From the NCBI RefSeq assembly GCF_934725225.1, contig NZ_CAKVAM010000002.1, positions 186,001-250,000 on the forward strand: DNA of 64,000 nucleotides. The letters run 5' to 3'. The DNA comes from an uncultured Treponema sp. (GTDB taxonomy: Bacteria > Spirochaetota > Spirochaetia > Treponematales > Treponemataceae). The notes beneath the pieces are model-generated. The model made no database searches. It was not told the origin of the DNA and was given only the letters and a program-made list of their open reading frames with translations. Each line of letters opens with the position of its first letter. Within the stretch, counting starts at the first letter, position 1. The position numbers and the translations under genes were made by a program. Shown in pieces: positions 33,016 through 43,101 of the stretch.

Positions 33016-34996
33016 AACAACCACAATGCGTCTTATTGAGCTTATGGTTTTGCGGGAAGACATACATTCTGTTCTTAAATACCTTGGCGAGCTGGGCGAA
33101 TTTCAGTTCCAGCAGGAATTTGCCTCTGATTCTTCTGACTCTGCAAAAAGACTTAACCCGGATGCTTCTGTTTTTGAGCGGCTTCAGCAAGTTAGGGCGG
33201 CTTTGGATTTGCCTGATTTGGACGGATACAAAGGTTCTGTTCCGCTTCCTTCTGATGCTGATTTTGAAAGCGCGACAAAAATTATTGATTCAGTTGAAGA
33301 TATTCATAAAAAAGAGCTTACCGCCGCTGACGAGGAAAAAAGGGCAGTTTCCGCATACAAAGAAGCTTTGGCTTTTGCAAATCTGAAAGTTTCTTATTCA
33401 GATCTTGAATCGCTTTCTTTTCTTACTTTGCGAATCGGAAAAATAGATCCTGAAAAAATTGATGATTTAAAAGCCCGGCTTGGTTCACGCGGAATTATTG
33501 TAAAGCTTGGCGATGATGATTCAAGAATTCTTGCCGCTTCGTCAAAAAAAGCCCGCTTTGCCTTGGACGGAGAACTTAAGGAAGCCGGATTTACAGAGCT
33601 TCAAGTTCCAAAGGATTTTAAAGGAATTCCTGATGAAGTTCTTCTTACTTTGGAGCGGAATAAAACTGAAGCCGCCGCTGCCCTTGAGGAAATTCAGACT
33701 GAACGCCGTAATTTTGCGGAAACTCACAAGGATGAGCTTTACAGGCTTTTGCAGATTTATTCGATTGGAAGCCAAATTTATTCTGTGGAAAATTCTCTTG
33801 AGTCCACGGAATTTGTTTATAGAATAACTGGCTGGATTCCCGCATATCTTATTAGAAAAGTAATGAAAGATTTGGACGAGCTTACGCAAAGCCGCGCTGG
33901 AATACGTGAATTTTTGCCAACCGAAGTTCCGTCTGTTGTTTCAGGGCAGGAAAAAGTTCCGGTTCAGGTTAAGCACGGAAAAATCGTTTCAAACTTTGAG
34001 CGCATGATTTTCAGTTATGGCTCGCCTTTGTATGGAACTGTTGATCCGACTCCGTTTGTTGCTTTGTTCTTTACAGTTCTTTTTGGAATTATGTTTGGAG
34101 ACGCGGGCCAGGGATTGTGCTTCCTTATAATAGGAATTCTTTGCTGCCTTAAAAAAATCAAGATTTCAGGCTGGGAAAAGTTCGGCGGAATTTTCTGCTG
34201 CATAGGAATAAGCAGCACAATTATGGGACTTCTTACCGGCGAATTTTTTGCAAATGAAACTTTGCTGCGTCCGTTCGCTTTGTGGGTTACAGGACTTTTT
34301 GGAACTCCGCACGCTCCGATTCTGCACATGATGCCTTCAAGCGATCCTGCTTCTATAACTAGAATGTTTGCGTTCTTTGGCTTTACGATTTCAATAGGCT
34401 TTATAATTAACAGCTGTGGACTTATTATAAATATAATAAATCAGTTTTCGTTGCGCCGGATTGGAAAAGCTTTGTTTGGAAAAACTGGAATTTCAGGCGC
34501 GGTTTTCTTCTGGTATGTGATTATTTTTGCGGTTAGAGTTGCGCTGTTTAAGCATTCTCCTGCCGCTTATGACTGGATTGTTATAGCTGTTTCGCTGTTT
34601 TTAACGGCTTGCTCTGAAATATTCCAGAGGCTTGTTGACGGCGAGCGTCCTATTTTGGAAAACGGACTTTTTAGCGCGGTTATTGGCGCTGTAGTTGAAA
34701 TCATTGAAGTCATTTCTTCTTATCTTTCAAATACAGTTAGCTTTGTCCGTGTAGGCGCATTTGCTCTTGCCCACGCAGTTTTGGGATACATTATCAACAC
34801 TTTTGTTGAGCTTGCTCCTGGCGCAGGCGGAATTGCTGTGGCAATTTTGGGAAATGCTATTGTTGTAGTTCTTGAAGGAATGATTGTTGCAATTCAGGTT
34901 GTTCGTCTTCAGTACTACGAGTTCTTCTCGAAATTCTTTAGCGAGACAGGACGTGAATTCAAGCCGTTCTCTTTTGTTTATAAAGAGACAGTTTAG
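33008..34996 (+). CDS. ntpI: V-type ATPase subunit I (membrane stator, a-like)
   Basis: The 662-residue protein has a soluble helical N-terminal half (1-330) and seven or eight membrane helices in the C-terminal half, beginning PFVALFFTVLFGIMFGDAG. The helix with the essential arginine is expected near SFVRVGAFALAHAVLG (about 578). It carries ions past the rotating K ring. GGAGG precedes the ATG. Length is normal. Confidence 0.95.
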   Translation: MARTTTMRLIELMVLREDIHSVLKYLGELGEFQFQQEFASDSSDSAKRLNPDASVFERLQQVRAALDLPDLDGYKGSVPLPSDADFESATKIIDSVEDIHKKELTAADEEKRAVSAYKEALAFANLKVSYSDLESLSFLTLRIGKIDPEKIDDLKARLGSRGIIVKLGDDDSRILAASSKKARFALDGELKEAGFTELQVPKDFKGIPDEVLLTLERNKTEAAAALEEIQTERRNFAETHKDELYRLLQIYSIGSQIYSVENSLESTEFVYRITGWIPAYLIRKVMKDLDELTQSRAGIREFLPTEVPSVVSGQEKVPVQVKHGKIVSNFERMIFSYGSPLYGTVDPTPFVALFFTVLFGIMFGDAGQGLCFLIIGILCCLKKIKISGWEKFGGIFCCIGISSTIMGLLTGEFFANETLLRPFALWVTGLFGTPHAPILHMMPSSDPASITRMFAFFGFTISIGFIINSCGLIINIINQFSLRRIGKALFGKTGISGAVFFWYVIIFAVRVALFKHSPAAYDWIVIAVSLFLTACSEIFQRLVDGERPILENGLFSAVIGAVVEIIEVISSYLSNTVSFVRVGAFALAHAVLGYIINTFVELAPGAGGIAVAILGNAIVVVLEGMIVAIQVVRLQYYEFFSKFFSETGREFKPFSFVYKETV

Positions 34997-35057
34997 TTTG
35001 TGGACAGCTGCTTTTTGCAGTTTATTTATAGAATTTTTAGAACAAGAGGTTTTTATT

Positions 35058-35384
35058 ATGAACAAGAAATTTTTGGTTGCTCTCTCAATGATGCTTTTGG
35101 TTGCTGTTGCTGGCGTTTTTGCACAGGCTTCTTCTGTTCCTGAAGAGCAGGCTGTAGAACAGGCGGCTTCTAATGCTGGAGCTATAAAATATGTAGCTGC
35201 TGCTCTTGCTGTTGGAATCGCTTGTATTGGCGGCGGTTCTGCTGTTGGAAAAATCGGTTCAGCTGCTATGGGCGCAATGAGCGAAAACGCAGAGCTTTCT
35301 GGAAAGGCGCTTCCTTTCGTAGGTCTTGCTGAAGGTATTTGTCTTTGGGGATTCCTTGTTGCTTTGTTCATTATGATAATGTAA
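35058..35384 (+). CDS. ntpK: V-type ATPase subunit K (rotor ring proteolipid)
   Basis: The 108-residue protein starts with a signal-peptide-like helix (MNKKFLVALSMMLLVAVAGVFAQ), then a single helical hairpin with a glycine-rich first helix and a second helix carrying the ion-binding glutamate in GLAEGICLWGF. A single hairpin with a cleavable leader is known from some archaeal-type K subunits. ATG 35058 with AGAGG is the right start; the longer frame begins inside subunit I. A stable hairpin follows the stop. Confidence 0.92.
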   Translation: MNKKFLVALSMMLLVAVAGVFAQASSVPEEQAVEQAASNAGAIKYVAAALAVGIACIGGGSAVGKIGSAAMGAMSENAELSGKALPFVGLAEGICLWGFLVALFIMIM

Positions 35385-35401
35385 TAGAATTTTTTGCTGA
35401 A

Positions 35402-35440
35402 GGCTGAATTTTTGGCAGTTTAACTGTTGAAAATTCAGTC
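35402..35440 (+). promoter_or_regulatory. Intercistronic hairpin after the rotor-ring gene
   Basis: The bases 35402-35412 pair with 35430-35440 (10 Watson-Crick pairs and one G-T), with a smaller CAGTT/AACTG hairpin in the loop. No T run follows, so it is more likely to stabilise mRNA or set subunit ratios than to terminate. Confidence 0.5.
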
Positions 35441-35459
35441 TGGCATAAAAAGCAAAACC

Positions 35460-35789
35460 ATGGAATATTTTGTAATTGGAGAACGGGAACTGATTCTTGG
35501 CTTTATGCTTGCGGGCGTAAAAGGCAAAGCTGTTTCTAACAGACAGGAAGCTTTGGATGCTTTTAACAAGGCAACCGGACAAAATTCTTCCGTAGGTTCC
35601 GTTGGCGACATACCAAAGGTTCTCATCCTTACGGAAGACATAGCCGATATGCTGTCCAAGGAAATTCAGTCTTGGCAGATGCACGGCAAAGCTCCTCTTA
35701 TTGTGGAAATTCCTGGGCTTCAGGGGCATATTCAGGGAAGAAAAACTCTTACTGATTCAATCCGGGAAGCAGTTGGAATTCAAGTTTAA
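35460..35789 (+). CDS. ntpG: V-type ATPase subunit F
   Basis: The 109-residue Rossmann-like protein begins MEYFVIGERELILGFMLAGVK and contains KVLILTEDIADML, the usual subunit F pattern. It sits on the central stalk with D. No clear ribosome site is seen before the ATG, which may matter because a hairpin lies just upstream. Alternative in-frame starts further up fall inside that hairpin. Confidence 0.9.
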   Translation: MEYFVIGERELILGFMLAGVKGKAVSNRQEALDAFNKATGQNSSVGSVGDIPKVLILTEDIADMLSKEIQSWQMHGKAPLIVEIPGLQGHIQGRKTLTDSIREAVGIQV

Positions 35790-35949
35790 TTTTTATTCAT
35801 CGATTTAGGATTTTAAGCGAAACTAAAAAATCCAGTTGCAAGATTTTATTGAAGCAGAAAAAATTGCCCTTGCTCTGAATTTTAAGGCTTATAAAACTAA
35901 TCATTTTGTGCGGAAGGTTCATACCGAAACCATACAAGGAAGATTTTTT

Positions 35950-36588
35950 ATGGAAGAATTACGTTCAACGGAAGTTCTGGACAAAGAAATTCGTTCTGAC
36001 AGTGTAAAAAAAGCAGAAAAAATTCTTGCAAAAGCGGACGAAAGCGCAAAGCAGCTCATTGACGGAGTTCAAGACCGCATTGAAAAGGCGAAGTCAGATG
36101 CAGAAAAAATCTCCGCAGAAGGAATTGCTGTTTATGAAAAAAATATAAATGCGTCGCTTCCTCTTGAAAAGCAGCGTTATCTGGTTTCTTACATTTATGG
36201 CTCTATTATAGAAGCTATGAATAAGTATTTTGAATCTATCGGAGACAAAAAACGTCTTCTTGTTATACAAAGTCTTTGCGAGCGTGCAAAAAAAGCAATT
36301 CAGGAAAAGAAAATTTCAGCGGTTGTTGTTGGATTCAATCTTTCTGATGCTGAATCTATGCTGAAAAAAGTTTTTCCGCAGAATCTTTCTTCATGCGAGG
36401 CTGGAGACGTTCATCTTGTTTCCCGCGAAACCCTTGAAGGATTCAATTTAAAGGAAGGAATTATACTGAAAGCTTTGGACGGTTCTGTTACTTGCCGTTT
36501 GACGCTTGATGAAAAAATAAAGGAAATTTTAGACGAAAAAAGAGAACTTCTTGCAAAGACTCTTTTTGGCGGGAGGTTGCCTGAATGA
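35950..36588 (+). CDS. ntpE: V-type ATPase subunit E (peripheral stalk)
   Basis: The 212-residue protein has a coiled-coil N-terminus ([20 protein letters not shown]) and a globular C-terminal domain ending [14 protein letters not shown], as in subunit E. ATG 35950 follows AAGGAAG; a longer frame from 35836 lacks a ribosome site. The stop overlaps the subunit A start as ATGA. Confidence 0.9.
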   Translation: MEELRSTEVLDKEIRSDSVKKAEKILAKADESAKQLIDGVQDRIEKAKSDAEKISAEGIAVYEKNINASLPLEKQRYLVSYIYGSIIEAMNKYFESIGDKKRLLVIQSLCERAKKAIQEKKISAVVVGFNLSDAESMLKKVFPQNLSSCEAGDVHLVSRETLEGFNLKEGIILKALDGSVTCRLTLDEKIKEILDEKRELLAKTLFGGRLPE

Positions 36589-38375
36589 TTACTGGAAAAA
36601 TAACCCGAATTTCAGGTCCTATAGTCTATGCTGAAGGCCTTGAAAAATGCGGACTTTACGATGTTGTTGATGTTGGCGAAAAAAAGCTTATTGGTGAAAT
36701 AATCCGCCAGAGTGAAGGAAAAGCTACAATTCAAGTTTATGAAGATGTTACAGGAATGCACGTTGGCGAGCAGGTTGTTTCTAGCGAGCGTCCTCTTTCA
36801 CTTAAACTTGGACCTGGGCTTGTAGGCACAATTTACGATGGAATTCAGCGTCCTTTAAAAGAAATGTATGAAGACGGCGGGGTTTTTCTGCTCCCTGGCC
36901 AGCGTACAGAACCTATTGACAATAAAAAGAAATGGGAATTTATTCCTGCAGCTCATCCTTCCGACGGAAAAGAAATGTGCGAAGGTCTTTCCATTGCTCC
37001 GGGAATGGTTCTTGGAACTGTTCAGGAAACTGGTTCTATTGTTCACAAGATAATGGTTCCTCCGACAATCCGCGGACGTGTTCTAAAAACTTTCGCCGGA
37101 AAAGGCTCTTATACAATTGATGAGACAATCGCTACTACAGAGCTTGGTGAAAATATTTCGATGAGCCAGTACTGGCCTTTGCGAAAACCTCGTCCTTTTG
37201 CTCAGAAACTCGAAGTAAGCCAGCCGCTTGTTACAGGTCTTCGTGTAATTGATGTTTTCTTTCCGCTTTCAAAAGGTGGAACTGCCGCAATTCCGGGCGG
37301 ATTCGGTACTGGAAAAACAATGACCCAGCATGCGATTGCAAAATGGTGCGATGCGGATTTGATTGTTTACATCGGTTGCGGTGAGCGCGGAAACGAAATG
37401 ACGGATGTTCTGACTGAATTTCCGACTTTGATTGACCCTAGAACTGGACGTTCTTTGATGGAACGCACGATTTTGATTGCAAACACTTCAAATATGCCGG
37501 TTGCGGCGCGTGAAGTTTCACTTTATTCTGGAATTACGCTTGCCGAATATTACCGCGACATGGGAATGCACGTTGCAATCATGGCTGACTCGACTAGCCG
37601 TTGGGCAGAAGCCTTGCGTGAGCTTTCAGGCCGTATGGAGGAAATGCCAGCTGAGGAAGGTTATCCTGCGTATCTTCCGACTCGCCTTGCTGAATTCTAT
37701 GAGCGTGCCGGTCGTGTCAATTCTCTCTGCGGAAAGGAAGGCTCAGTTTCTGTTATTGGAGCTGTTTCTCCTGCGGGCGGCGACTTTTCCGAGCCTGTAA
37801 CCCAGCACACAAAGCGTTTTATCCGCTGTTTCTGGGCGTTGGATCGTGAACTTGCAAATGCGCGCCATTATCCTGCTATTGGCTGGATTGATTCATATTC
37901 AGAATATGCTGCGGAAATTAAAGGCTGGTGGGACAAATTTGATCCTCGTTGGGCTTCAATTCGTGTTCAGGCTTTGGATTTGCTCAAACGTGAACAGCGT
38001 CTTCAGCAGATTGTCCGTTTGATTGGCGCGGATGCTTTGCCGGACAGCGATCGTCTTATTCTTACTGTCTGCGAAATGATTAAAAACGGATTTTTGCAAC
38101 AGAATGCGTTTGATTCAATTGATGCCTATGCAGTTCCGGAAAAACAGGTGAATATACTTTTGCTTATGATGATTTTCTATGAAAAAGCGCTGAAGGTTAT
38201 AAAATCCGGCTGTCCGCTTTTGAAAGTTACCGAGCTTCCTGTTCGAAATGAAATAATCAGGGCAAAAAGTGAAATTCCAAACGACAAGCTTGACGAGCTT
38301 ACAACTATTCAAAATCACCTTGACGACCAGATGGCGGAACTTGAAAGAATGTACCGCAAGGATGTTGCACTATGA
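36585..38375 (+). CDS. ntpA: V-type ATPase catalytic subunit A
   Basis: The 596-residue subunit binds and turns over ATP. The P-loop GGFGTGKT (about residue 235) and the GER switch in [13 protein letters not shown] are present, as is the non-homologous insertion after residue 120 typical of A. Length is normal. It is translationally coupled to E before it and to B after it (ATGA overlaps on both sides). Confidence 0.98.
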   Translation: MITGKITRISGPIVYAEGLEKCGLYDVVDVGEKKLIGEIIRQSEGKATIQVYEDVTGMHVGEQVVSSERPLSLKLGPGLVGTIYDGIQRPLKEMYEDGGVFLLPGQRTEPIDNKKKWEFIPAAHPSDGKEMCEGLSIAPGMVLGTVQETGSIVHKIMVPPTIRGRVLKTFAGKGSYTIDETIATTELGENISMSQYWPLRKPRPFAQKLEVSQPLVTGLRVIDVFFPLSKGGTAAIPGGFGTGKTMTQHAIAKWCDADLIVYIGCGERGNEMTDVLTEFPTLIDPRTGRSLMERTILIANTSNMPVAAREVSLYSGITLAEYYRDMGMHVAIMADSTSRWAEALRELSGRMEEMPAEEGYPAYLPTRLAEFYERAGRVNSLCGKEGSVSVIGAVSPAGGDFSEPVTQHTKRFIRCFWALDRELANARHYPAIGWIDSYSEYAAEIKGWWDKFDPRWASIRVQALDLLKREQRLQQIVRLIGADALPDSDRLILTVCEMIKNGFLQQNAFDSIDAYAVPEKQVNILLLMMIFYEKALKVIKSGCPLLKVTELPVRNEIIRAKSEIPNDKLDELTTIQNHLDDQMAELERMYRKDVAL

Positions 38376-39757
38376 AAGGAATTGAATATACAGGACTGAC
38401 TTCTGTTGACGGACCGATTGTAGCTGTAAAACGCAGTGAAAATTCCTCTTATGATGAAGTTGTTTATGTCCGCGATAAAAACGGTGAAAAAAAGACTGGA
38501 CGCATTATCGATTTGAATGAAAAAACTGCGATTGTTCAGATTTTCGGAAGCACGACTGGTCTTGACTTGGAAAATACAACTGTGGAATTTCTTGAAGAAC
38601 CGATGGAGCTTCGTGTTGGAAAAGGGCTTCTTGGACGCATTTTCAACGGACTTGGCGAGCCTATAGACGGTTATCCGCAGATTATTTCCGACAAAAAAGT
38701 AAATGTAAACGGAAATCCGATAAATCCTTATGCACGTGTTTATCCGCGCGATTTTATTCAGACTGGAATTTCTTCAATTGACGGAATGAACACGCTTATC
38801 CGCGGACAAAAGCTTCCGATTTTCTCTGGAAACGGACTTCCGCACAACAAGCTTGCCGCCCAGATTATCCGCCAAGCAAAAATCCTCAATAGCAACGAAG
38901 AATTTGTTATGGTTTTTGCCGGCATGGGAATAAAATACGATGTTGCGCAGTTCTTTAAGCATACTTTTGAAGAGTCTGGAGTTTTGTCAAAAGTTGTAAT
39001 GTTCCAGTCGCTGGCTGACGCGCCTTCAATTGAACGTATTATTACACCGAGATGCGCTCTTACCGCCGCTGAATATCTTGCTTATGAATGCAATATGCAT
39101 GTTCTTGTTGTTATGACAGACATGACAAACTATTGCGAAGCCTTGCGTGAAATTTCAACAACGCGTGGTGAAGTTCCTGGAAGAAAAGGTTATCCGGGCT
39201 ATCTTTACTCAAATTTGGCGGAACTTTATGAGCGCGCAGGAAAAATTCAGGGAAGCACAGGTTCAATTACGCAGATTCCTATTCTTTCTATGCCGAACGA
39301 TGATATTTCGCATCCAATTCCTGACCTTACAGGATATATCACGGAAGGTCAGATTGTTCTTGACCGCGAAATGAGCCAGAAGGGAATGTATCCGCCGGTA
39401 TCAGGACTTCCTAGCTTGAGCCGCCTTATGAAAGACGGAATTGGCGAAGGCATGACCCGCGAAGACCACGCTCCTGTTTCAAGCCAGCTTTTTGCCGCTT
39501 ACAGCAAAGTAAAGTCAATCCGAAACCTTGCTTCCATTATTGGCGAAGAGGAACTTTCTGAGCTTGACCAATGCTACTTGAAATTCGGAAACGAGCTTGA
39601 GGCGAAATTCTTTACCCAAGGCGAATACGAAGACCGCTCAATAGATCAGACTCTTGATTTGGGCTGGAAAATGCTTAGTATTCTTCCGCGCGAAGAGCTT
39701 TACAGAATCAAGAATGAAATGATTGACAAGTATCTTCCAAAAGCTTTAGAGAACTGA
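38372..39757 (+). CDS. ntpB: V-type ATPase regulatory subunit B
   Basis: The 461-residue subunit alternates with A in the hexamer. It shows [16 protein letters not shown] in place of a P-loop, as expected for the non-catalytic subunit, and [12 protein letters not shown] near the C-terminus. The start overlaps the subunit A stop. Subunit D follows after two bases. Confidence 0.98.
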   Translation: MKGIEYTGLTSVDGPIVAVKRSENSSYDEVVYVRDKNGEKKTGRIIDLNEKTAIVQIFGSTTGLDLENTTVEFLEEPMELRVGKGLLGRIFNGLGEPIDGYPQIISDKKVNVNGNPINPYARVYPRDFIQTGISSIDGMNTLIRGQKLPIFSGNGLPHNKLAAQIIRQAKILNSNEEFVMVFAGMGIKYDVAQFFKHTFEESGVLSKVVMFQSLADAPSIERIITPRCALTAAEYLAYECNMHVLVVMTDMTNYCEALREISTTRGEVPGRKGYPGYLYSNLAELYERAGKIQGSTGSITQIPILSMPNDDISHPIPDLTGYITEGQIVLDREMSQKGMYPPVSGLPSLSRLMKDGIGEGMTREDHAPVSSQLFAAYSKVKSIRNLASIIGEEELSELDQCYLKFGNELEAKFFTQGEYEDRSIDQTLDLGWKMLSILPREELYRIKNEMIDKYLPKALEN

Positions 39758-39759
39758 CT

Positions 39760-40383
39760 ATGGCAAAACTGAATATTGCTCCGACAAAATCGAATCTTCT
39801 CGCAATAAAAGAGCAGCTTGCAATCAGTACTGAAGGCTACGACTTGCTTGAGCAAAAGCGCGAGATTCTTGTAATGGAGCTTATGCGGATTGTTGAGCAG
39901 GTTAAGCTTCTGGAAAATCAGATTGACAAGTGCGTTCAGAAAGCCTATCCTGCGCTGAAAAAAATGCTTGTTTCTGTCGGCGGCGACCGTGTTGAACGTA
40001 TTGCGCACGGAATTGACTACAACTTTGAAATCACAAAAAAGCCGGCTGTAATCGCAGGAATGTCTTTTACAACAATCGATGTGAATCTTCCGCAGAGAAG
40101 ACTTTTTTCTTCTTTTATGGGAACTTTTGCAGACAGCGATGAAGTTATGGCGGATTTTTTTGAGCTTTTGACGCTTCTGACAAAAATGGCGAGCATAAGA
40201 ACTGTCGCCTGGAGGCTTGCTCTTGAAGTCAAGAAAACCCAGCGTCGTGTAAATGCTTTGGATAAAACGGTTATTCCGCAGGACAAGGAAACTGTGAAGT
40301 ATATTGAAGGTGTTCTTGAGGAACGGGAACGTGATAATGTTTTCGTTATGAAGTCTTTAAAAAAAAGGCAGGGTGAAAAATGA
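39760..40383 (+). CDS. ntpD: V-type ATPase subunit D (central rotor shaft)
   Basis: The 207-residue protein is a long helical hairpin: KLNIAPTKSNLLAIKEQL at the N-terminus and VKKTQRRVNALDKTVIP near residue 165 are typical of subunit D. The stop overlaps the next gene as ATGA, so the stress-protein gene is translated with the ATPase. Confidence 0.95.
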   Translation: MAKLNIAPTKSNLLAIKEQLAISTEGYDLLEQKREILVMELMRIVEQVKLLENQIDKCVQKAYPALKKMLVSVGGDRVERIAHGIDYNFEITKKPAVIAGMSFTTIDVNLPQRRLFSSFMGTFADSDEVMADFFELLTLLTKMASIRTVAWRLALEVKKTQRRVNALDKTVIPQDKETVKYIEGVLEERERDNVFVMKSLKKRQGEK

Positions 40384-40877
40384 TAAAACCTCTTTTTCAA
40401 CGGGTTGTAGTTGGCTACAATGGTTCCCGCTCTTCTCTTCATACAGTTTTGTACGCAATTCTTATGGCAAAAGTCTACAAATGCGCAGTAAAAGTTGTAA
40501 GCGTTGTAGACACAGCTTCCATAAAGTATCTCACTTTGCAGAAATTTATGGTTTCGCAGGAAGGCGAGTCTATTGCAAAAAGCCTTGAATCTGACAGTGA
40601 AAAAAATCTGGATTATGTGACGGATCTTGCAAAGTCAAAAGGCGTAAAGATTGAAACTGAAATCCGCAAAGGCGCAGTTTGGTCTGAAATTATTACGGCC
40701 GCAGATGAATTCAAGGCTGACCTTATACTTTTGGGCGGTGCAAAAAACCTTGACCATCTTTCTTCACTTTCACGCGATGTGATTTCTTCCCAAGACAGCG
40801 AAATAATTGGAAGCGCGCACTGTTCTGTAATGGTTGTCCGCGAGCCTTATGTCGAGCAGAAATTCAAGCTTGTTTAA
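40380..40877 (+). CDS. Universal stress protein (UspA family)
   Basis: The 165-residue alpha/beta protein begins FQRVVVGYNGSRSS and ends with SAHCSVMVVRE, the usual UspA frame. The C-terminal nucleotide-binding G-x-x-G-x9-G-S/T motif is only partly kept: GGAKNLDHL is followed by IIGSAHCSVMVV. It may therefore bind ATP weakly. It is joined to the V-ATPase operon by a four-base overlap and is its last gene. Confidence 0.88.
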   Translation: MIKPLFQRVVVGYNGSRSSLHTVLYAILMAKVYKCAVKVVSVVDTASIKYLTLQKFMVSQEGESIAKSLESDSEKNLDYVTDLAKSKGVKIETEIRKGAVWSEIITAADEFKADLILLGGAKNLDHLSSLSRDVISSQDSEIIGSAHCSVMVVREPYVEQKFKLV

Positions 40878-40897
40878 TTTTTTATAGGACTTTTTTG

Positions 40898-40932
40898 GCT
40901 GTCTGAAATAACTTGTTTTGGACAGCTTTTTT
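40898..40932 (+). terminator. Rho-independent terminator of the V-ATPase unit
   Basis: GCTGTC (40898-40903) pairs with GACAGC (40921-40926) and is followed by six T, shortly after the stress-protein stop. Confidence 0.75.
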
Positions 40933-40992
40933 GTTTTTAAAGCTAAAATCACAATTTTTATATTCGCCCTTTTGTTTCCTGAAAATTTGTCT

Positions 40993-41008
40993 TATAATAA
41001 ATTTTATG
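40993..41008 (+). promoter_or_regulatory. -10 box seven bases before an ATG (leaderless candidate)
   Basis: A perfect TATAAT (40993-40998) ends seven bases before the response-regulator ATG at 41006. There is no purine-rich ribosome site between them. The -35 is weak (TTGTTT, 40972-40977). Confidence 0.5.
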
Positions 41009-41683
41009 CGAATTTTACTTGCCGATGACAATGTAAGAAATTCCCAGGCTTTGGCTGAGTTCTTGCAAAAAAATCATTTTGGAACTGACACAGTTTATAC
41101 TGGAACAGAAATTATTGAATATGCCTCTTCTGAAATTTATGACGCGCTTGTTATTGAATCTGCTCTTCCAAAAATGAGCGGGCTTGAGGCGGTAAAAATT
41201 CTCCGCGAGAAAAAAAATTTTGTTCCGGTTCTTCTTATGTCCGAAAATCCTTCTGTTGACGAAATTGTTGAAGGTCTTGATTCCGGCGCGGACGATTATA
41301 TTAGGCGGCCTTTTTCTTTTGAAGAATTTCTTGCAAGAATAAAAGCTCTTACAAGGCGAAAAGGTGAATTCAAGTCGAGCACAGTTTCAATAGGAAATTT
41401 TCTGCTGGATAAAAATTCGTGCGAAATTCAAAATTCCAGCGGCGAATCCATGAAAATTTCTTTAAAGGAACTTTTGATTCTTACACTTTTGTTTGAATTT
41501 TCGCATCAGATTGTAAAAAAAGAGCTTATTATAGAAAAGATTTGGGGCGGAAACAGCGCGGCGGAATATAACAACGTTGAAGTTTATATTTCTTTTATCA
41601 GAAAAAAAATGGAGCAGCTCAATGTCAACGCACGGATAAGAACTGCGCGCGGCATAGGCTACTCCTTGGAAGAAATTTCTTAG
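41006..41683 (+). CDS. OmpR-type response regulator with non-canonical receiver
   Basis: The 225-residue protein has a receiver domain (1-120) and a winged-helix output domain (about 128-225, ending VYISFIRKKMEQL and TARGIGYSLEE). The acidic pair D7-D8 is intact, but the phospho-accepting aspartate is replaced by E51 (ALVIESALPKMSG), and the conserved lysine is R101 (YIRRPF). The switch residue is S79. Glutamate at this place often mimics phosphorylation, so it may act without a kinase. No histidine kinase is adjacent. The gene has no ribosome site and a -10 box directly before the ATG. Confidence 0.9.
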   Translation: MRILLADDNVRNSQALAEFLQKNHFGTDTVYTGTEIIEYASSEIYDALVIESALPKMSGLEAVKILREKKNFVPVLLMSENPSVDEIVEGLDSGADDYIRRPFSFEEFLARIKALTRRKGEFKSSTVSIGNFLLDKNSCEIQNSSGESMKISLKELLILTLLFEFSHQIVKKELIIEKIWGGNSAAEYNNVEVYISFIRKKMEQLNVNARIRTARGIGYSLEEIS

Positions 41684-41686
41684 CTT

Positions 41687-42931
41687 TTAGAATTTTGTTT
41701 TGAATCCGATTGTAGCTGAATAGCTTTTTTCCCGGTCGCTTTTAAGATCCAGCAAGTTTACAGAAACTGAAGCGTTCAGTGTTCCGCCAAGAATTTCAAT
41801 TCCTGCATAAGGCGAAATGCAAAGGCTTTTTTCTTGCTTGTCATCTCCGTCTGGATCAACCCGCGAAACTGCAAAAGTCGTGTGCGCTCCAACGGAAAGT
41901 TTTGTTGCTCCTGCATAAAGTCTGTCTGTGTGGATATTTAAATTCATTCCAAAAACATTTTCAGTTCCCGGGTATCTTCTTATTATATTTCTAAGGAAAA
42001 TCATATCTTCTGCCGCTTCCGCCGGAAAAACAAATCCAGAAGTGTCAATTGAAATGTATTTGCCCTGCGCTCTTGGCTCAACAAACGCCCAGACATCTTT
42101 CATTTCTATTTTGTCTTGATCTGAATCGCTGTTACCTTTTCTTAGAATGTATTTGTTTACGCCGCCTTGAATCAAAAGTGAAGTTGTGTTTCTGTTTCCT
42201 ATTAAGAAATTCAATCCGCCGTGAACCTGAAGCTCTTTGATGTACACAAGCGCGTCATTGTCTTCGCTGTTTACTTCGGAAGGAAGCGCAAGTCCCGCTG
42301 AAAAATCAATTGTTGAAATTCCGACAAGAGAAGCAAGCCGCAAGTCAAGGTTCAGAACATCGTCCTGATTTTCATCTTCCGCCGCCTTGTTCTTGTAAAG
42401 ATTTATTCCCGCCGCAAAATTTCCTTCCGGGTGAAATGTGTAGCCGATTCCCTGCGCGTAAAGAGGGTAGTAGCTGGCTCCTGCAAGTCCGTGGAAACTT
42501 TCTGTAAATGAAGAGCGGATTGGCTTTATTCCGAACTGACGCTGAAGAAACAAATCCGAGCCGACAGGTTCAAAATTTCCGTAGTAAAGGCTTATGTAAT
42601 GGGAAGCGTGCGCGGAATTGACTGTGTATGTCGCAGAAACTTCTTCAACTCTAAGATACGAGTTTGGAGTGTCTCCGTTCAAAGAGTCGTATTTGAAAAT
42701 GTCGTTTGCCTTGGCGTAGAATTCGCCTCTTAGGAAAAGTTTTCCGCCAAAATCAATCTGGCCTGCAAAAAAAGTTTCTCCTGTAAAAGCCGGATCAAAA
42801 TTTTCAGAGTCGTATTCGTTTTGAATTCCGGCAATAAATCCTGTGTATCCGTTAAAATACGGGCTTTCAAATGCAAATAAATTTAAAGCTGCTGAAATTG
42901 AAATGGCGGCTGCGCAAAGAAATCGTTTCAA
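41687..42931 (-). CDS. Outer-membrane beta-barrel protein
   Basis: The 414-residue product has a signal peptide (cut near residue 20, NLFAFE) and then alternating strands rich in aromatic residues, ending in a terminal phenylalanine (ATIGFKTKF), the usual barrel-assembly signal. No known porin family is recognised. The start is TTG at 42931, with GGAGG five bases upstream on the minus strand. It lies convergent to the response regulator, three bases from its stop. Confidence 0.78.
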   Translation of the reverse strand: MKRFLCAAAISISAALNLFAFESPYFNGYTGFIAGIQNEYDSENFDPAFTGETFFAGQIDFGGKLFLRGEFYAKANDIFKYDSLNGDTPNSYLRVEEVSATYTVNSAHASHYISLYYGNFEPVGSDLFLQRQFGIKPIRSSFTESFHGLAGASYYPLYAQGIGYTFHPEGNFAAGINLYKNKAAEDENQDDVLNLDLRLASLVGISTIDFSAGLALPSEVNSEDNDALVYIKELQVHGGLNFLIGNRNTTSLLIQGGVNKYILRKGNSDSDQDKIEMKDVWAFVEPRAQGKYISIDTSGFVFPAEAAEDMIFLRNIIRRYPGTENVFGMNLNIHTDRLYAGATKLSVGAHTTFAVSRVDPDGDDKQEKSLCISPYAGIEILGGTLNASVSVNLLDLKSDREKSYSATIGFKTKF

Positions 42932-43066
42932 TTAGTCCTCCGTGCGGAAAAATTCAGTGCAAAAAAATAAAGAAAAAATCTTCCGTCCTTTGATTTTCGG
43001 AAGAATAAAAAAAAACTTAACATTTGGATTTTTTAAGATGTTCCAATAAAAAAGATTAAACTTTAC

Positions 43067-43094
43067 TTGATTTTTTATTATATTCGATTAAAAT
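43067..43094 (+). promoter_or_regulatory. Promoter of the chemotaxis operon (leaderless candidate)
   Basis: TTGATT (43067-43072), 16 bases, TAAAAT (43089-43094), then seven bases to the cheA ATG at 43102. No ribosome site is present. Confidence 0.55.
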
Positions 43095-43101
43095 ATATTC
43101 T

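Noticed and set aside
34727..35371. Minus-strand ORF over the end of subunit I and subunit K
   Set aside because: It is a shadow of two clear V-ATPase genes.
43052..43101. Sigma-28 (FliA) promoter before cheA
   Set aside because: A CGATTAA-like element is present but no TAAA box lies at the required 15-base distance; a sigma-70 pair fits better.
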